A stretch of 64,000 nt of DNA from Ascoidea asiatica (lineage: Eukaryota; Ascomycota; Saccharomycetes; Ascoideales; Ascoideaceae), in assembly GCA_001600695.1 (NCBI GenBank), contig BCKQ01000028.1, forward strand, positions 1-64,000. The letters run 5' to 3'. Shown piece by piece: positions 50,401-62,215 of the stretch (position 1 is its first letter; each line of letters starts with the position of its first letter). The notes beneath the pieces were generated by a model. The model had not been told where the DNA came from and did not search any database. It saw nothing but the letters and a program-made list of their open reading frames with translations. Position numbers and translations under genes: made by a program.

Positions 50401-52450
50401 TCTTGCCCCTCAAGTTAATGCAAGTTCTGATTCTTTATTTGGGTCTACAACTAATAAAAACGTTAGTGATGATGTTATAAATGCTGTTGAACATGCTTTA
50501 TCTGAAATTATGAAAAATAGTGATAAATTTGATGCTATTTCTATAAAACAGAGTGTATTAAATTCGAATGTTAAAAAACCAGTTGAAGTTTCAACTCCTG
50601 TTAACAAACAAAATATTAATCCCGGAGATGATTTAATAAGTCCAATGTCTTCACCTTCTCGTTCAAGTGATGGTGAATTAAATTATCAAGATTTATTTGG
50701 TTCTGAAGATAATAGTACTGATAGTTTATTTGCATCAACTAAGAAATTAAAAGATAGTCTGTCTATTAAATCAACGGGTAATGAAACTGTTGTTCCTGAA
50801 ACTGCAAGTACAAAAACTGTAAGTACTGTTCGTCTACCTTCACCAGCTATAGATGATACAGAACCACCAAATTCTCAAGGATTAATACAGAATAATGAAA
50901 CTTCAACTACTAAACGTTTAGCTGAAAATAATGATAAAACATTATTACAATCCATGATGATTGATGAATTATTATTAAATGATGATGATGTTACAACCGA
51001 TGATAATGAATCTATTATATCCGAGTTATTGGCTTCTGAGGTTGGAGAAACTGATTCTGCTCAGCTTCATTTGGCTGCACCAGGTGATTTGAGTTTGAAA
51101 GAAGAAATTTCAAAATTAACTGGTGATATTGATAATTTAAATAAACAAATTGGAATTTTAGATCCATTATTGAAAAAAGCTGAATTAACTAATAATGTCC
51201 CTGAATTAAGGATTTTAAAAAAATCACAAATAAGTGTTCAAAGAGAAATACATTTGAAAGAGTTACAAAGACAGCAATATATTGTTCAAGAAAATGATAA
51301 TAGTTTATATGGAAAATCAAGAGTAACTATTCAATCATGTATTAATGATTATGACAAAAATGGTAAACAATTCACACTTTATATGATTGAAGTTCAAAAA
51401 TTATCACCAGATAAAAAAACTGTAACTGCTGGTTGGATTGTTGCAAGAAGATTTAATCAATTTTATAAGCTCAGTGAATATCTTAAAAAAATGTATCCAG
51501 ATACAAGGATGCTAAGATTTCCAAAAAAAAATATTTTAGTTCTTAATAAACTTCAACAAGAATTTATAATTAAAAGTAGAAGGAGATTATTAGAAGAATA
51601 TTTACAAGGATTATTAAAAATTCCAGATGTTTGTCAAAATAGAGCATTTAGATTATTCCTTTCTTCAGAAGATTTTAATAATGATATTTTTAAGAAAAAA
51701 TCTTTATATAATTTGAAAGAGGCTTATAATAATGCTGAAACATTGGCTTTTAGAAATAAAAATCGTACAATGGAAAATGTCACTACAAGGTTATATAAAA
51801 GTATTAGTAATGGATTAGAATATTTGAATGGTGGAACTTCCGATCAATATAATCAAAATTTTACAACTTTTGAAACACCAGATAATTCAATAAGTAATAA
51901 ATATACAGCTGAAGTAAATGATATGCAAAATGAATTAGAATCATATCAAGATGGAAAAATTGCTTTTGTTAAACCAATTTGTGATTTATTCTTGAGTATT
52001 TTTGGCTTAAATCGTTCCAATAGTTGGTTAAGAGGTCGAGCCATTCTAGTAATTTTACAACAACTTTTAGGAAGTACTATTGAAAAAAAGACAAGAGAAT
52101 TTTTTTCAATGTTTAAAAATGAAGTTGAAATAATGGGCTTATTAACTATGTTCAAAGATGCTATATGGCCCAACAATATTTTCTTTTTGGATGATAAAAA
52201 TAGAAGAGAAAGAACAGCAAAGGAAAAGCTTAATACAAAATATGAAGCAAAAATCTTGTTGGAAACATTTATGACAGATATTGCAGGTAAAATTGTTGGA
52301 GTTAATAATTCTAAAAATGCAGCATTGGAGATCTTTGCAATGTTACAAAATGACATTCTAAATAATCATTTGGTCTACGAGCTTTTCGATGAAATCATCG
52401 GTGAAATATTCCCAGAAATGGATTATGATAACGAAGAAGGAAACGATTGA
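47423..52450 (+). CDS. MDM1: Mdm1-type ER-vacuole tether (PXA-RGS-PX-Nexin_C)
   Basis: 1675 residues against 1127 in S. cerevisiae. A Ser/Gln/Asn-rich start precedes two adjacent hydrophobic stretches (about residues 175-222) that should anchor it in the ER. A PXA-like domain follows (about 290-510), then a divergent RGS-like region (about 725-925, DSSSLSFFMEFMEQKNRLIL onward). Next is a long acidic linker, a coiled segment at about 1225-1275, a PX domain (about 1297-1415, WIVARRFNQFYKL and RLLEEYLQGLL), and Nexin_C (about 1515-1665, LFLSIFGLNRSNSWLRGRA). Mdm1 tethers ER to vacuole and lipid droplets by PX binding of PI3P. Extra length comes from Asn/Ser/Gln tracts in the first 1000 residues. 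The last third is free of Asn tracts. Confidence 0.93.
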   Translation: MNNNDIHLITNSNDLQLIPRSKIRSLSISKSKSNSNSNSNSNSIHKSKSLKSSKSSNKITNLDYINDNPSSQSQSQSQSQSQSQSQSQSQSSSSISPISSSSPKFHKKINKINNSNIQIKININNQFIKNQLNKLFNNFNKYFNNNNNNNNNNNNNNNFNFYLKLNSLYLSLLKNLNLKNLFNLIYFIFFLNLFKFIYLNSFKISFLLILFIISLSYNLYTYYLKISTINKINKINKINKISKISNSNNNFKFQIKPQIKIKNFKFLSKNNFLNELNLINSKKNLLNSNNSLFPNYFIISELINDIIDNILRDFILSWYSNINENYKNGDLFINDLKIIFNFVILNLKKKLNLIDFSNLIILNLLPIINNHFNNFINSELLLKSNNNNNNNNNNIKNFNKNQKNLTETNELNLLLSLNYNRGKLHPAINSCKNSLKFNQIDRKNHLILKINKILKFILPKDLLISNPSLILIKQILSNNCLFPTLDLLSDPDFYNQLIIKTIGETLKDRSQVVQLRAALEQHSKSSNSSSNNIKQNINSKNNINNLKNKKKNNNNKKIENDFISLLDYKITLKTQQTTFEKFIKKINHSSNILELKQLKYYLNVQLNVAIRKQNKRLLSKKNSLINNNSNNSNNSKTLLNKDIQKKKIYDERLIIYIERLEKVKLTINTRLNELLSSSTSNSNIIINNNDYINDNDNNYNNNNNNDSNNPNLKQDPRENLNLLTILNDSSSLSFFMEFMEQKNRLILLQFWLIVNGIKNPLEEEPSAEDFNLLFEDDDNIDFDKLLIAINNKENDLILNSSINFIKFDSSKMDDPNLISNFNVINLALFQDIILIFNTYFLKNENKKILQIPKQIFLNVEIFVKYYNLISQFPQSNKIINLILKLLYEKARNSIIFLQLTIFRVMHXKDLLDFKKSEIFLKLLASDSAKFTNYNSNGNNNIGNNNNINSNNSFDNLNLASNDLSYNAARYASLESDDESIYEENSSELDLNSSLAPQVNASSDSLFGSTTNKNVSDDVINAVEHALSEIMKNSDKFDAISIKQSVLNSNVKKPVEVSTPVNKQNINPGDDLISPMSSPSRSSDGELNYQDLFGSEDNSTDSLFASTKKLKDSLSIKSTGNETVVPETASTKTVSTVRLPSPAIDDTEPPNSQGLIQNNETSTTKRLAENNDKTLLQSMMIDELLLNDDDVTTDDNESIISELLASEVGETDSAQLHLAAPGDLSLKEEISKLTGDIDNLNKQIGILDPLLKKAELTNNVPELRILKKSQISVQREIHLKELQRQQYIVQENDNSLYGKSRVTIQSCINDYDKNGKQFTLYMIEVQKLSPDKKTVTAGWIVARRFNQFYKLSEYLKKMYPDTRMLRFPKKNILVLNKLQQEFIIKSRRRLLEEYLQGLLKIPDVCQNRAFRLFLSSEDFNNDIFKKKSLYNLKEAYNNAETLAFRNKNRTMENVTTRLYKSISNGLEYLNGGTSDQYNQNFTTFETPDNSISNKYTAEVNDMQNELESYQDGKIAFVKPICDLFLSIFGLNRSNSWLRGRAILVILQQLLGSTIEKKTREFFSMFKNEVEIMGLLTMFKDAIWPNNIFFLDDKNRRERTAKEKLNTKYEAKILLETFMTDIAGKIVGVNNSKNAALEIFAMLQNDILNNHLVYELFDEIIGEIFPEMDYDNEEGND

Positions 52451-53013
52451 AGTTGCTTTCCTTGGATATATAGGTTTTTTTATTCTGTTTTTAGGAATAC
52501 CCTCTAATTTCTTGTTTAATGGTGAATGTGTTGTTCATTAATTGAAGTTTCTGTTGTTTTTTTATTGTTTTTATTATTCTTTTTATTCTTTTTGATTTAT
52601 CGTTCGATTTCTTCAGGTGCCTTTTTTAATAAATTTTACAGTTCTTTTCATAATTCATAAAAAAGTGATAACTAAGATAAATTTATAATGAAGTTATTTT
52701 TTTATAAACTCTATTGAAAAATTTGTTTTATTTTAAGACAAAATCAAAAAAAAAGATATAAGCAAAACAAATGCCAAAGAAAAAAAGAATAAAATTATTG
52801 AGAATATTGGTTACAAACTNGAAGGAAACAAAAATGAAAAAATGCCAAAAGGTTATTACCAACACAGTGAAGAAATATAGAAAAAAGAATAAAAACAAGG
52901 AAAAAAAAAATAAGAATAAGAAAAGGNAGCAAAGCAGTGAATAAAATAACAGAAAAAAACGCAAAAAAAAAAAAGAAAAAGAATCTTAGTTACACAATTA
53001 CATCTTTTTAAAG
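52451..53013. other. convergent 3' region
   Basis: T-rich then A-rich DNA between the MDM1 stop and the stop of the minus-strand arrestin-like gene. The short minus-strand frame at 52728-52964 is Phe/Leu-rich translation of A-runs. No gene seen. Confidence 0.5.
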
Positions 53014-54098
53014 TTAATGATCAGGATTAACAAGTAAATCATTAAATCTACCATCATAACTAGGTAAAAAATCATTTTCATTTAAATTATTATTATGAAT
53101 ATCAACAATGTAATTTGGAAATTGACCATTTAAATTATTGAATACATGATTTAATTCATCATTTGAATATATTGAATTATCTTCATTATTTATAATAACA
53201 ATATCACTTGAAACACTTAAATATCTAATAATAAATGGTTTTTTATTAAAAGTGTTTCTATATTTTTTATCAGTTGAATATTTATTAAAATTTTCTAAAT
53301 TTGTGATATCCATTGAAACAGATAATTTATATTTTCTTTGAAGATCATTTGATAGAAAAGATGGAGTTTTACAATGAATTATACTATCTTTAAAATAATC
53401 ATTTGAAATTTCAAATTTATAAACATTACAATTTGATAATGAATCCAAATCAATATTATTATTATTATTATTATTATTACCATTAGAATCATCAGAATTA
53501 TTATCTTGTTGTTGAGAAACAATTTTAAATAAATTAATTAAAGGTAATGAAATATTTTCATTAATATAAATTGGAACTGAATTAATTTTTGATTGATTAA
53601 CCTGTTTAACTTTTAAATTTGTTAAAGAAATTAAAGAAAATCTTAAAGTATTTATAAATAAATTTTTAAAAGAAAGATAATAATCATCATATAATTCAAT
53701 TAAATTTTTTTTAATTAAATAATTTAAAACATTATTTTTAATTTTAAATAATAAATTTATTTTAAAAGAATTATTTGAATTAATTATTGGATTTAAATTT
53801 TTAAAAATTTTTGCAATTGAATTATTATTTTGAAATTTAATTTGTAATGCAAAACTTGGACTTATATAACTTTTATCAAATATTATATCATCTAAATTGT
53901 TATTGTTGTTGTTGTTATTGTTGTTGATATTACTGTTTGTATTTAAATTTGTATTACTATCAGTATGAATGGAAGAATTATTACTATTACTATTATTATT
54001 ATTACTGTTATGAGTGCTATGAGTTATATGACTTATATGACTTGCATGAGTAGATATTCTTTCTATATTATTAATAATATTGTTATTATTAATAATAC

Positions 54099-54170
<72 letters not shown>

Positions 54171-55029
54171 CAGATTTGATAAATTTGAAAGAATACTGAT
54201 TGATTTGTTTGATTGAATAATTTAAATTTAAGTTTAAATTTAAATTATTTATAAAATGTTTAAAATGAAAATAATAAAATTTTGAAATTGATAAATTTGA
54301 ATTTATATAATATTGATTATTTGAAGAATAATTTAAATTAAAAATTGGTAATTCATAATTTAAGAAAATATTTTTTGGACTAAATGAAAATGGTTTATAA
54401 ATTGAAGAATTAAATTTGAATAAACTTGGTCTTTTTAAAGAAACTTTTAAATAATAAATAATTTTAACAAAAGAATCATCAGAAGAATAAATAAATGAAG
54501 GAGGTAAATAATGAAACATATCATAATTATTTATATTTACAGAAGATTGATTATTTGTTAAGAATGAATTTTTATAATGTAAGTTATTTAATGGAATTTT
54601 ATTAATTTTAAATGGAATTTTAAAATTAAATGGATATTTATAATTACCAATATCTAAAACATATTCTTTACCTTTATTTTTATTATCTTTAATATCATTA
54701 AAATTATTATTTGGAAAAAGTAATTGATCTAATTGTAAAAAAATATTATCATAATTAATTAAATTTGTTGGACCAGATAATAAAATTGTATTATTATTTG
54801 AAGAAGTTATAAATTCAGACATTGAAATTGCCATATGACCAGTTAAAGTTATAGTTAAATCAGATAATTTAAAAGGTTTATTCACAATCAAATTCACATA
54901 ACCAGATATTATATCATTATTTCTATATATATGTCTTGAATAATCTGTTATTGGTAATTGATTATCATTTTCATTAATTGGATTATCAATTTCAACAGAT
55001 AAATTATATGATTTCTTAAACATTTTCAA
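53014..55029 (-). CDS. arrestin-fold (alpha-arrestin-like) trafficking adaptor
   Basis: 671 residues. The N-terminal half has the arrestin N layout: a first strand YNLSVEIDNPINEN, then GYVNLIVNKPFKLSDLTITLTG (beta-sandwich with the LxGxxxGxVxL-like pattern), and PFNFKIPFKINKIPLNN before LPPSF. The C-terminal half continues as an arrestin C-like region, split by a long ATT-encoded Asn tract (nt 54100-54170) and a Ser/Asn/His stretch. No PPxY is visible; the end carries FLPSYDG, which could act as an LPxY Rsp5-binding site. Alpha-arrestins bring the Rsp5 ubiquitin ligase to plasma-membrane transporters. Which ART it is cannot be said; Art5 and Art10 are candidates. Confidence 0.75.
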
Positions 55030-56305
55030 AAGGATAATAATTAATAATGAACGATGAATAATGAATAATGAATGGATATAAATAATAAGTTTCCTATATT
55101 TTCAATAGCAAAATAATGATTAAAGAAACTAATGAAAAAATAAATAAATAAATATATGAATGAATTTACAGACTAATTGTAAGCTATAATTGAAGATTCC
55201 AACAACAAACTTCACTTCAAGGTTTCATTTTGGGGGAGAAGCAGAATAATGAGCTGTTGATTGATATAAATAGACCTTTGATACAGTTAAATGGTTTAAG
55301 AAAGTGATGGATTGTTTCCTTTNATGATTTCTTTTAGATTTAATTGATCAGAATCAATTCTATTCATTTCTTTCTTCTTTTTAATTCAATTCAAACCTTT
55401 TTTTAATCAAATAATCAACAAAAAGAAGATTTTGAGATTTGAGATCTGAGATTTGAAACTGAGAATCAAAAGTAAATAAAGAAAACAGTGGAAGTGGTTC
55501 TGTTTGAAAAGGGTATTATNGGACATACGAGGTAACTTAATAATGGTTATCGTACTTTTAGAACTGTGTGATCCAGAATATCCCGAATAGTGCAGGTATT
55601 TAGGAACATGAGAACGATGGCGCCTCGACGTACTCGTGCCACGATAAAGTTTGTGAGGCTAAACAAAATTAAAACACAAGAAACAAGAAACAAGAAGATC
55701 AAGAAGAAGAAGAGAAGAAGAAAAAGAAGAAGAAGAAGAAGTAAGTAATGGGAAGAGAAGAAGGTAATGAGAGAGAGAAACAAAGAAGAAACAAAGAAGA
55801 AACAACGATGGGAATCAAGAACAGACAAAAAGACTGGTTGGAACAGTGATTGGGTCTGAAGAAGGTGATAGTTGTGGATACAGAGCTCAATAGGTGATCA
55901 TATAAATAAGAATAAAATAAAAAGATATTGTATATTTATTTCATAAAGTTTGTAAATGTATTAAGAGAAATAATAAAACAGAGATAACAGAAATAACGTA
56001 AATAACAGAAATAATGAGGTTCAAAAGTAATGCAAATGGTGTCTTGGAAATGAAACTATAGTCACAGTAAAGATTTATAACTGGATCAATCTCAATTCTC
56101 ACCATAAAAAAAGGAGAAAAAAGTCTTAGAAATAAGTTATTAATAGTTGAAAAGAATATGTAGAATATAGAATATTAAATTTATAAGTATTTTCACAGTT
56201 TTTTTTTTTGATTGTTTTTGATTATTTTTTTTTTATTTTTTATATTTTTTTTTCAATTTTTTATAATATTTTCATACTTTAAAGTATTTTAAAGTTATTA
56301 ATTTT
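55030..56305. other. 1.28-kb region upstream of arrestin-like gene
   Basis: AT-rich, with a GC patch at about 55590-55660 (GGCGCCTCGACGTACTCGTGCCACG) followed by a long purine GAAGAA tract (about 55675-55810). Minus-strand Leu/Phe/Ser frames across the tract are repeat translation. T-runs near 56200-56260 belong to the 3' side of the SCAP gene. No gene seen. Confidence 0.5.
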
Positions 56306-59300
56306 TCATTCACCAACATTTGCTAACAGAACATCTCCGAAATTAGTTGAATGAATAATATCTTTTCTAAGTGCATTTTTCCTCCTTTTATTTACAAATG
56401 ATAATCCACTTATTTGTTCATTACTATTTTCATCATCTTCATTAGATATTAAATCATCATTACCTAAATATAAAACTTTCATAATATTACCAAAAGCAAC
56501 AACTATTGATTTGTGCCCAAATTTATTTATACAACTAATATTTTTAATTAATAAACTTTCATTTTCATCTCCAGGAATTTCATGAAATGCAACTTTACCT
56601 TGAGCTGTCATTGTAAATCCTTCCCATAAACTACCAATTGGTGGTGTACCACCTTTATATAAATTTAATGGTTTTGATTTTTTAGATTTTAATCTTGATC
56701 TTGATCTTAATTTAGAATTTTCTGATGNTAAAAAATAATTAGAATTAAAAAAATTATTTCTATTAACAACTGTTCTATTTAATGATTCAATAATTTCTTC
56801 TTGACTTTTTTTTCTAATTCCTGCAATCATATTCATATCACTTAATTCCCAACATTCAACATCTTCAAGCCAATGTTGATGCTCTGTAACTGAATCAAAT
56901 CCTAAACATCTTGTTTCTCTTGGATCTCTTTCAACTCGAAGACATATACTACTTTTTGCTCTATTATCAATTGTAAATGTATGCATTATTACTGTATTTG
57001 TATCAATTTCACTATAAACAAATGAAAATGATGAAACTGATGCACATCCACAAAATCTACAATGTGTTGGTTGTGCATGAAATACATGAAATGATTTTGG
57101 TTTAAATTGTCCAATATTAAATCTTTTAACTAAAGTTCCTGTTTGAACATCAATTAATTCTGCAATTATACCATGAGTTCTCATAATCATTCCAACAAAT
57201 GAAACAACTGCAATTGTTGATTTTTCAAAATCTTCAATTGGTACTGTTTTTGGTATTATAACATTTGTCATTGAACTTATAGAATTTTGTCTTGAAAGAA
57301 TTTCTCTATTCATTCTCATTGAAGTTCTTTGCATTGCTAATGGTGTCATTAAACTTTTACCTTTATTATATCTTTCTTCTTGAATCATAAGAGTTCTTGT
57401 TCTCCATTTATTATTAACAACTGTTGAAACAATAATTGTACCTTTAATACTACCAGAAACAATTCTATCATTAACTCTTGCAGATATTAATCTTTTTGAA
57501 GATATTAAAGGTATTGAAGATATTGAATCAATTTTTAATNAACCATCTTTACATGATATTGTTAACATATTACCACTTTTTAAAACAATAATAAATTCTT
57601 CATCTTTATCTTCATCTGTATTATTTAAAGAAAGTTGATCAAAAGCTTTTTCAATATCAACTTTTGGTGAAGAAATTGATTGTAAACTATTTTTTCTTGA
57701 AATTGTTGGAGTTCTTGGAGGTTGAATTAAATTTGGAACAACATTACCAAGTTCTTGAATAGAATTTGATTTTCTTAAATTATTTTTTGAAGCTTGTTTT
57801 TGTAAATTTTTTTTTTTTCTTAAAGTTGCTAACATTGTTCTTTTTCTAAAAAAAGCTTCTAATGGTTTTGAAGAAATTAATTCATTTGAATGAATTGTCC
57901 AAATCCAAGTCATTGCAAATCTTGACCAACATTTTATATAACCCGATTTTGAAAAAATTGCAATATAATCACCTTGTGTACTTAAAGTAACAAAAGTTAT
58001 TGGCCAAAAATTTCTAACAATTGGTAATAAATATGGTTTTGGAATTGAAGTACTAACTGGAGACCAAACTAAAATTTTATGATCCATACCAACAGATACA
58101 ACAAATGGACAAGATTGAGTTGTTGAGATTGATAAAACATCTAAATAATGACCATCAATTTTTAAATTTTTACATGAATAAGCTTTATCAATATCAGAAT
58201 CATCAGAACTCAGATTTTTTTCATTATCATTTAAATAATCATCTTTTGATAATGAATTTAAAATATTTTTTAGAGTAATAATAGTAATAGCTAAGATAAA
58301 AGCAATTGAAGCTAAAAATTCTAGGAAATAAAAAATATCAAAATTATAAATAATTTTAGAATCAGTATTTATAAAATTTTTTAAACTTATTGAATTTTTT
58401 TTAATATTTAAATAATTTAAATTATCTAAAACATTTTCAGATATTATATAAGTTGGTTCTTGAATTGATAATAAAATTTTATAAGTTTTTTTTTTTTTAT
58501 TAAAATTTTTAAAATAATTTGAATTTTTAAGAAAAATATTAAATTTTTTATTTGTTAAAAGATTAATTAATTCAATTCCAAATAATTTTTGATCTAANAA
58601 AAATGTGAAAGGAAAATTATTATCATTATTAATTAAATTAGATATATATTGAGTATCAAAATTAGAATCAAAGTTTGTATTTGTTTTTATATTCGAATCT
58701 AAATCTGAATTTATATTTTTTATACTTTTGATATTATTATTATTATTTGTTGTTGATGATGATGAAATTATTTCATTTGATTTAATTTTATTATTTAAAT
58801 TATTATAATCTATTGAAGTTATATTATTAATATTATTATTATTGAAGTTTTGATGATTTGAGAAAATATTAATTGAATTTTCTGAATTTAGGAATTTTAA
58901 ATTTATGAATAATAAGAAAAAAATTAAAATTATTGAAGAAATAATTGAATTTGAAAATGGTAAATTAATTTTTAAAATATATTGAGCAAAAATATGTCTT
59001 AAAGAAGATCTTTTTGGTCTATTAATTTCAGAATTATTTAAACCTAATAAAGAAAAAGTTAAAAATGAACCATTTTTTTGATTAAAAGAGTTAAAATTTT
59101 TTTTATTTGAAATTAATGANTAATTTGAATTTGAATTTGAATTATTATTTTCTAAATTTATATTATTATTACCAATATTATTATTATCATTTAAATTATT
59201 ATTAATATTATTATTATTAATATTATTATTAATATTATTATTTAATAATAATAAATTTTTTAATTGTAATTTTTTTAAATCTATAGATAAAATTGCAGTA

Positions 59301-60028
59301 AAATAAGTTAAATGTAAAAAATGATCAATAATTAAAGTAAAAATTGAAAAAAAACAGAATTTTTTTTTTAAAATTGAAACAAATGGAGAAATTATTAATA
59401 ATATTAAAATATTTATAAATACAATAAAAGTTGAAATAATATTTGAATTTGAGAAAGATAATGATAATTTTTTAAATAAAGGTAATTGAAAATTTGAATT
59501 TAAATTTGAATTTAAATTTGAATTTGAAATATTATTTAATAATCTAAATAAATTTTCAATACTTATAATAATTATAATAAATGGTAAAAATTGAAATTGA
59601 AATTGAATTTGAAATAAATCAAAATTTGAATTATTATTAATATTATTAAATAATAAAGAAGTTAAAGTTGAAGAAGATAAAAGGGATAAAATTGATTGAA
59701 TTATAAAAGCAAATAATAAACCAAATCTTGAATTTATTGAATGAATATTTGATAAAGATATTAAGAAATATAAAGATAATAAGATATAAGAAAAAGATAA
59801 TAAGAAATTATCAAATTTTGAAATTTTAGATAAATTTAAAATTAAATTTTTATTTTTTTTAAAATTTGAATCTCTATCAAATATTATTAAATTATTTTTA
59901 TTTTTATTGGATGTTATATCATTATTATCATAAATATCATTAATGAAATTTAAATTTGGATAATTTAATTTAAGAAATTTTAAATTTTCATCCCAAATTT
60001 TACCAGGATTTTTATTATTTACTTGGCG

Positions 60029-60065
<37 letters not shown>

Positions 60066-61045
60066 GTATTGGTATTAGTATTGAAGTAGAATAGAGTAAT
60101 TTTAATAGAATTTGAATATTTTATTAGACCATTTAATTTTTTAGTACCAGATAATAAAGAATTAAAAGATAAAGGTATATTATTATTTGATAATTTTAAA
60201 GAATTTAAATTTATTGTTTTTAAATGATTTTTATCATTAATTAAATTATTTAAAGAATTATTCCAAAATTGTAAAGGAGAATGTAAAAAAGCAATATTCT
60301 CTTTATTTTCTTTATTTTCTTTATTTTCTTGAATATTTTGAATATCTTGAGTATTTAAAGTATCATGAATTGAGATACCTTTGAGAAGATGAGATTGTAA
60401 GATTAAAGAATTAATTAAAAAAGATTTATTTAAAGCGCCTAAGTTTTTCTTCTTCTTTTTTTTAATTGAATTTATATTCATATTTATATTTATATTTAAA
60501 GAAGAAGATGAAGATGAAGATGAAGATGAAGATGAAGAGGAAGANAGTTTAGCGCCGATAGAATTATTGTTGTTATTGTTATTATTCTGCCTACTTATAT
60601 TATTATTTATGTTATTATTTGTATTATTTATATTATTTATATTATTTATATTATTTATATTGTTATTATTATTGGAGAAAAGATCTAAATTTAAATCTAA
60701 ATCTAAATCTAGATCATTTTGTAACCATAATTGTTTAAAAGAAATATGAGAATCATATAAAATATTATTTATATTATTATTATTTATATTAATATTACTT
60801 ATATTTGAGATTGAATTTAATGAAGATATTGAGAATAAATTTTTAATTGAATATAAAGAATATAAAGTTGGAAAAGATAAAATAAAAGTGAAGATTATTG
60901 GATAAATAATGAAATAATTTGGATATTTAATTATTAAAATTGATAAATTATAATAATTTTTTTTAAAATTTAATGAACCTTTATAATTATACCAAATTTT
61001 TAAATTTAAAAAGAAATTTTTAAAAGATGATAAAAAATTTAACAT
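56306..61045 (-). CDS. SCP1: SCAP-like sterol sensor (SSD plus WD40)
   Basis: 1579 residues. A first membrane helix is at about 48-70, then a long Asn-rich lumenal loop. The sterol-sensing domain spans about 405-600, with FDNFLLSFSYILLSLYFL as its first helix and LPFIIIIISIENLFRLL matching the LPFLxxxxGLENxF motif of SCAP proteins. More helices follow at about 690-710 and 905-930. The cytosolic C-terminal third carries WD40-type repeats: YLDVLSISTTQSCPFVVSVG, DHKILVWSP, GYIKCWSR. In animals and S. pombe, SCAP escorts SREBP from ER to Golgi when sterols are low. The SREBP partner is not in this window. Two Asn-rich loops enlarge the protein. Patched/NPC1 are alternatives for the SSD but lack WD40 repeats. 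Confidence 0.85.
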
Positions 61046-62215
61046 TTTTCATTATAATATATTATATAATATATATTATATTATATTGATAGATATGATA
61101 TATTAATAAATATATATTATTTAATATATTATTTAATATATTATTTAGTAGTTATTTTGATATTTTAATATTATTTTGATATTGATATTGATATTGTAAG
61201 TGTTTTATAAAATGATTAAAGTGAATAGAATAGAATGAATATATTAGATTTGATAGCTCTGATAGATTTGATAGATTTTTTACTCGATAAATTAACGATA
61301 GCAGAGCGGTGAAATAATAAANAATAAATAATAAATNATAAATAAATAATAATAATAGAATAATAATAATAGAATAATAGAAATAAGCAGTATTTTGTTG
61401 GAGAAGCACGGCGGTTGCCTGCGATGAAATAGAAAAATACAGCCAGCAGTGAACAGGAAAAGGAGAAAAAGCAGCAGAAGCAGCAGAAGCAGCAGCAGAG
61501 GAGGCAATGGCAGCTGTTTCTGCTGTTTCTGCTGTTTCTGGTGACAGTCGTGACAGTCGTGGTATTGGTGGTGGTATTGGTGGTGGTATTGTGTTGGAGT
61601 GGGAATGGAAATTACCAGATATGCAACTTTAGCCGCGGTCACGTTTAGTCACGTTCTAGTATCATGTGACTTGGCAATGGTTTCAATCCGTTGTTGTTTT
61701 ATCCGTGTCCATGTCCGTGTCCGTGGTTGCTATTTCCATTGTTTACATCTGTTGTTTACTTTGTGTGTTTGTGGTGGATTGTTGCCGCATTAGGCAAAGT
61801 GTCAACACTTGTTACTCTTTTTCCCTTCTGTTTTGTGCTTTCATTTTCATTGTTCAGTTCTTTTAGTACTTACTGAACTGAAGTAATAATTTCAATTTTA
61901 CCGCTGGAACTCCTTCGTTAATTCTTTGATGTCTCTGAATTAAAATAAATTCATACAATTTTAAACTATTTATGCAACTTCGTCTAATTATTTCTTTCTT
62001 ATTTTATCCTATTCAATAATCCTATTCAATAATTCTATTCAATAATCCTATTCAATAATCCTGTTCAATCTATTCATATTCCAAATATATTATATTACAT
62101 TATATCATATTCAATTCAATCTCATTTATCTAATTCATCTAATTCATTTCATTCTTTCATTCTTTCATTCTTTCATTCTTTCATTAATCATATAAATCAT
62201 CACTTATCAATAAAA
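61046..62215. promoter_or_regulatory. divergent SCAP/securin-candidate promoter
   Basis: A GC-rich island at about 61405-61790 holds AGCAGCAGA repeats, two GTGACAGTC copies, GGTGGTATT repeats, CCGCGGTCACG, a TCATGTGA E-box at 61662-61669, and GTCCGTGTCC repeats. Closer to the plus-strand ATG are a 13-bp CTATTCAATAATC array (about 62009-62068) and an 8-bp TCATTCTT array (about 62147-62185). Confidence 0.55.

Noticed and set aside
54100-54216. Poly-Ile plus-strand frame
   Set aside because: Antisense of the Asn tract in the arrestin-like gene.
61292-61876. Several short frames in the GC island between the SCAP and securin-like genes
   Set aside because: They overlap each other on both strands, read through CAG/GGT/GTCC repeats and lie in a divergent promoter.
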